DNA of 64,000 nucleotides from Anaerobacillus alkalilacustris (GTDB taxonomy: Bacteria; Bacillota; Bacilli; Bacillales; Anaerobacillaceae), in NCBI RefSeq assembly GCF_001866005.1, contig NZ_MLQR01000049.1, forward strand, positions 1 to 64,000. Direction: 5' to 3'. Shown here piece by piece: positions 63,646 to 64,000 of the stretch; positions within the stretch are counted from its first letter, which is position 1; every line of letters begins with the position of its first letter. The notes beneath the pieces were generated by a model. The model searched no databases and had not been told where the DNA came from. It saw only the letters and a list, made by a program, of their open reading frames with translations. Made by a program: the position numbers and the translations under genes.

Positions 63646-64000
63646 TTAAGTTCCTACAATTTCTTCGATTTCCAACTCTCGTAATTTTTCTTTTGTGACT
63701 ATACCATTTTCCCAACCTCTTACATTATAGTATTCAACAAGCATATCAGCTAACTGCGAAACTGATCCAGACGAGTTTCCTGTTGCCGGTTCCGTCAAGA
63801 AACGTTGTGGTAATGTATCATCCTTACCATCAAAGCCGGCTTTATTATTAAAGTATCTCTCAATATTGTAAACTCTTTCTCCAATCTTCATTATATCGTC
63901 TCCTGTTAGTTCGATACCAACAACCGCTGAATATTGCTCTGCATATAAATCAGCATTTTCTGAGAATGATGAAAATTTACAAAGGTCAAGAGAATCTGAG
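63646..64000 (-). CDS. aor: Tungsten-type aldehyde:ferredoxin oxidoreductase, C-terminal part
   Basis: The frame is open to the window edge; 117 residues are visible. They include SDSLDLCKF, with the last Cys ligand of the 4Fe-4S cluster, YAEQYSAVVGIELTGDD, KIGERVYNIERYFN, and DDTLPQRFLTEP, the AOR C-terminal pattern. The enzyme oxidises aldehydes to acids with ferredoxin using a tungsten-bis-pterin cofactor. A Met at 63891 is internal, not the start. Confidence 0.9.
   Translation of the reverse strand, partial: SDSLDLCKFSSFSENADLYAEQYSAVVGIELTGDDIMKIGERVYNIERYFNNKAGFDGKDDTLPQRFLTEPATGNSSGSVSQLADMLVEYYNVRGWENGIVTKEKLRELEIEEIVGT

Overview
The window reads as chromosome from an AT-rich, endospore-forming Firmicute of the Bacillaceae. 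The evidence is a dense set of sporulation genes (dacB-spmA-spmB, two spoVA clusters, dacF-spoIIAA-spoIIAB-sigF, spoIIM, mciZ) in the gene order known from Bacillus subtilis (dacB-ypuI-scpBA-ypuF-rib-ppiB-lysA-spoVA-sigF-dacF-pun-deoB-xerD-yqzK-fur-spoIIM-nudF). The C-terminus of a tungsten-type aldehyde:ferredoxin oxidoreductase at the right edge and a citramalate synthase suggest a facultatively or strictly anaerobic relative; an Anaerobacillus-like genus is a guess, not a demonstration.

Layout. 1-250: end of an IS4-type element. 310-2598: dacB-spmA-spmB (spore cortex). 2739-6589: a second spoVA-type operon (DUF1657, YhcN/YlaJ lipoprotein, SpoVAC, SpoVAD, SpoVAEb, DUF1657, DUF421) with the gene content of the spoVA2mob spore heat-resistance operon. 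6874-13007: an orphan membrane protein, then a trio-recombinase (RIT-type) element directly abutted by a class C group II intron. 13118-15659: phosphodiesterase-like lipoprotein and sodF. Everything between dacB and ypuI looks like an insertion into the conserved block. 15973-19138: ypuI, scpBA, ypuF, ribT. 19451-23371: riboflavin operon behind an FMN riboswitch. 23611-25925: ppiB and lysA, the latter behind a lysine riboswitch. 26407-34605: spoVAA-AF, sigF, spoIIAB, spoIIAA, dacF. 35109-41277: pdp, two purine nucleoside phosphorylases, deoB, xerD, yqzK. 41608-47120: fur, spoIIM, endoQ, nudF, mciZ, DUF3866, yqkF. 47529-56524: tlpA-like, two fluoride channels, uppP, a COG0523 GTPase facing the ycgRQ pair, trpB, cimA. 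56978-58760: EIIA plus a LicT-type antiterminator behind a RAT/terminator. 58833-61465: guanine riboswitch, xpt, permease. 61525-64000: HAD hydrolase, broken SDR, moaD, a diglycine-ended small protein, AOR.

Non-coding features. At least eight intergenic loci carry a long hairpin repeat with conserved tails and compensatory stem changes; one copy contains a 33-bp tandem array and another sits inside the leader of the EIIA operon. A second family of small palindromic elements has conserved ends and locus-specific arms. Several sporulation promoters can be read directly: sigma-E for dacB, mciZ and perhaps spoIIM, sigma-F for dacF, sigma-G for spoVA, and perhaps sigma-H for spoIIA. No rRNA, tRNA or CRISPR array was seen.

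Functionally the window combines spore maturation (cortex, dipicolinate channel, SpoIIAA/AB control of sigma-F), cofactor and nucleoside salvage under three riboswitches, and accessory DNA concentrated between dacB and ypuI.
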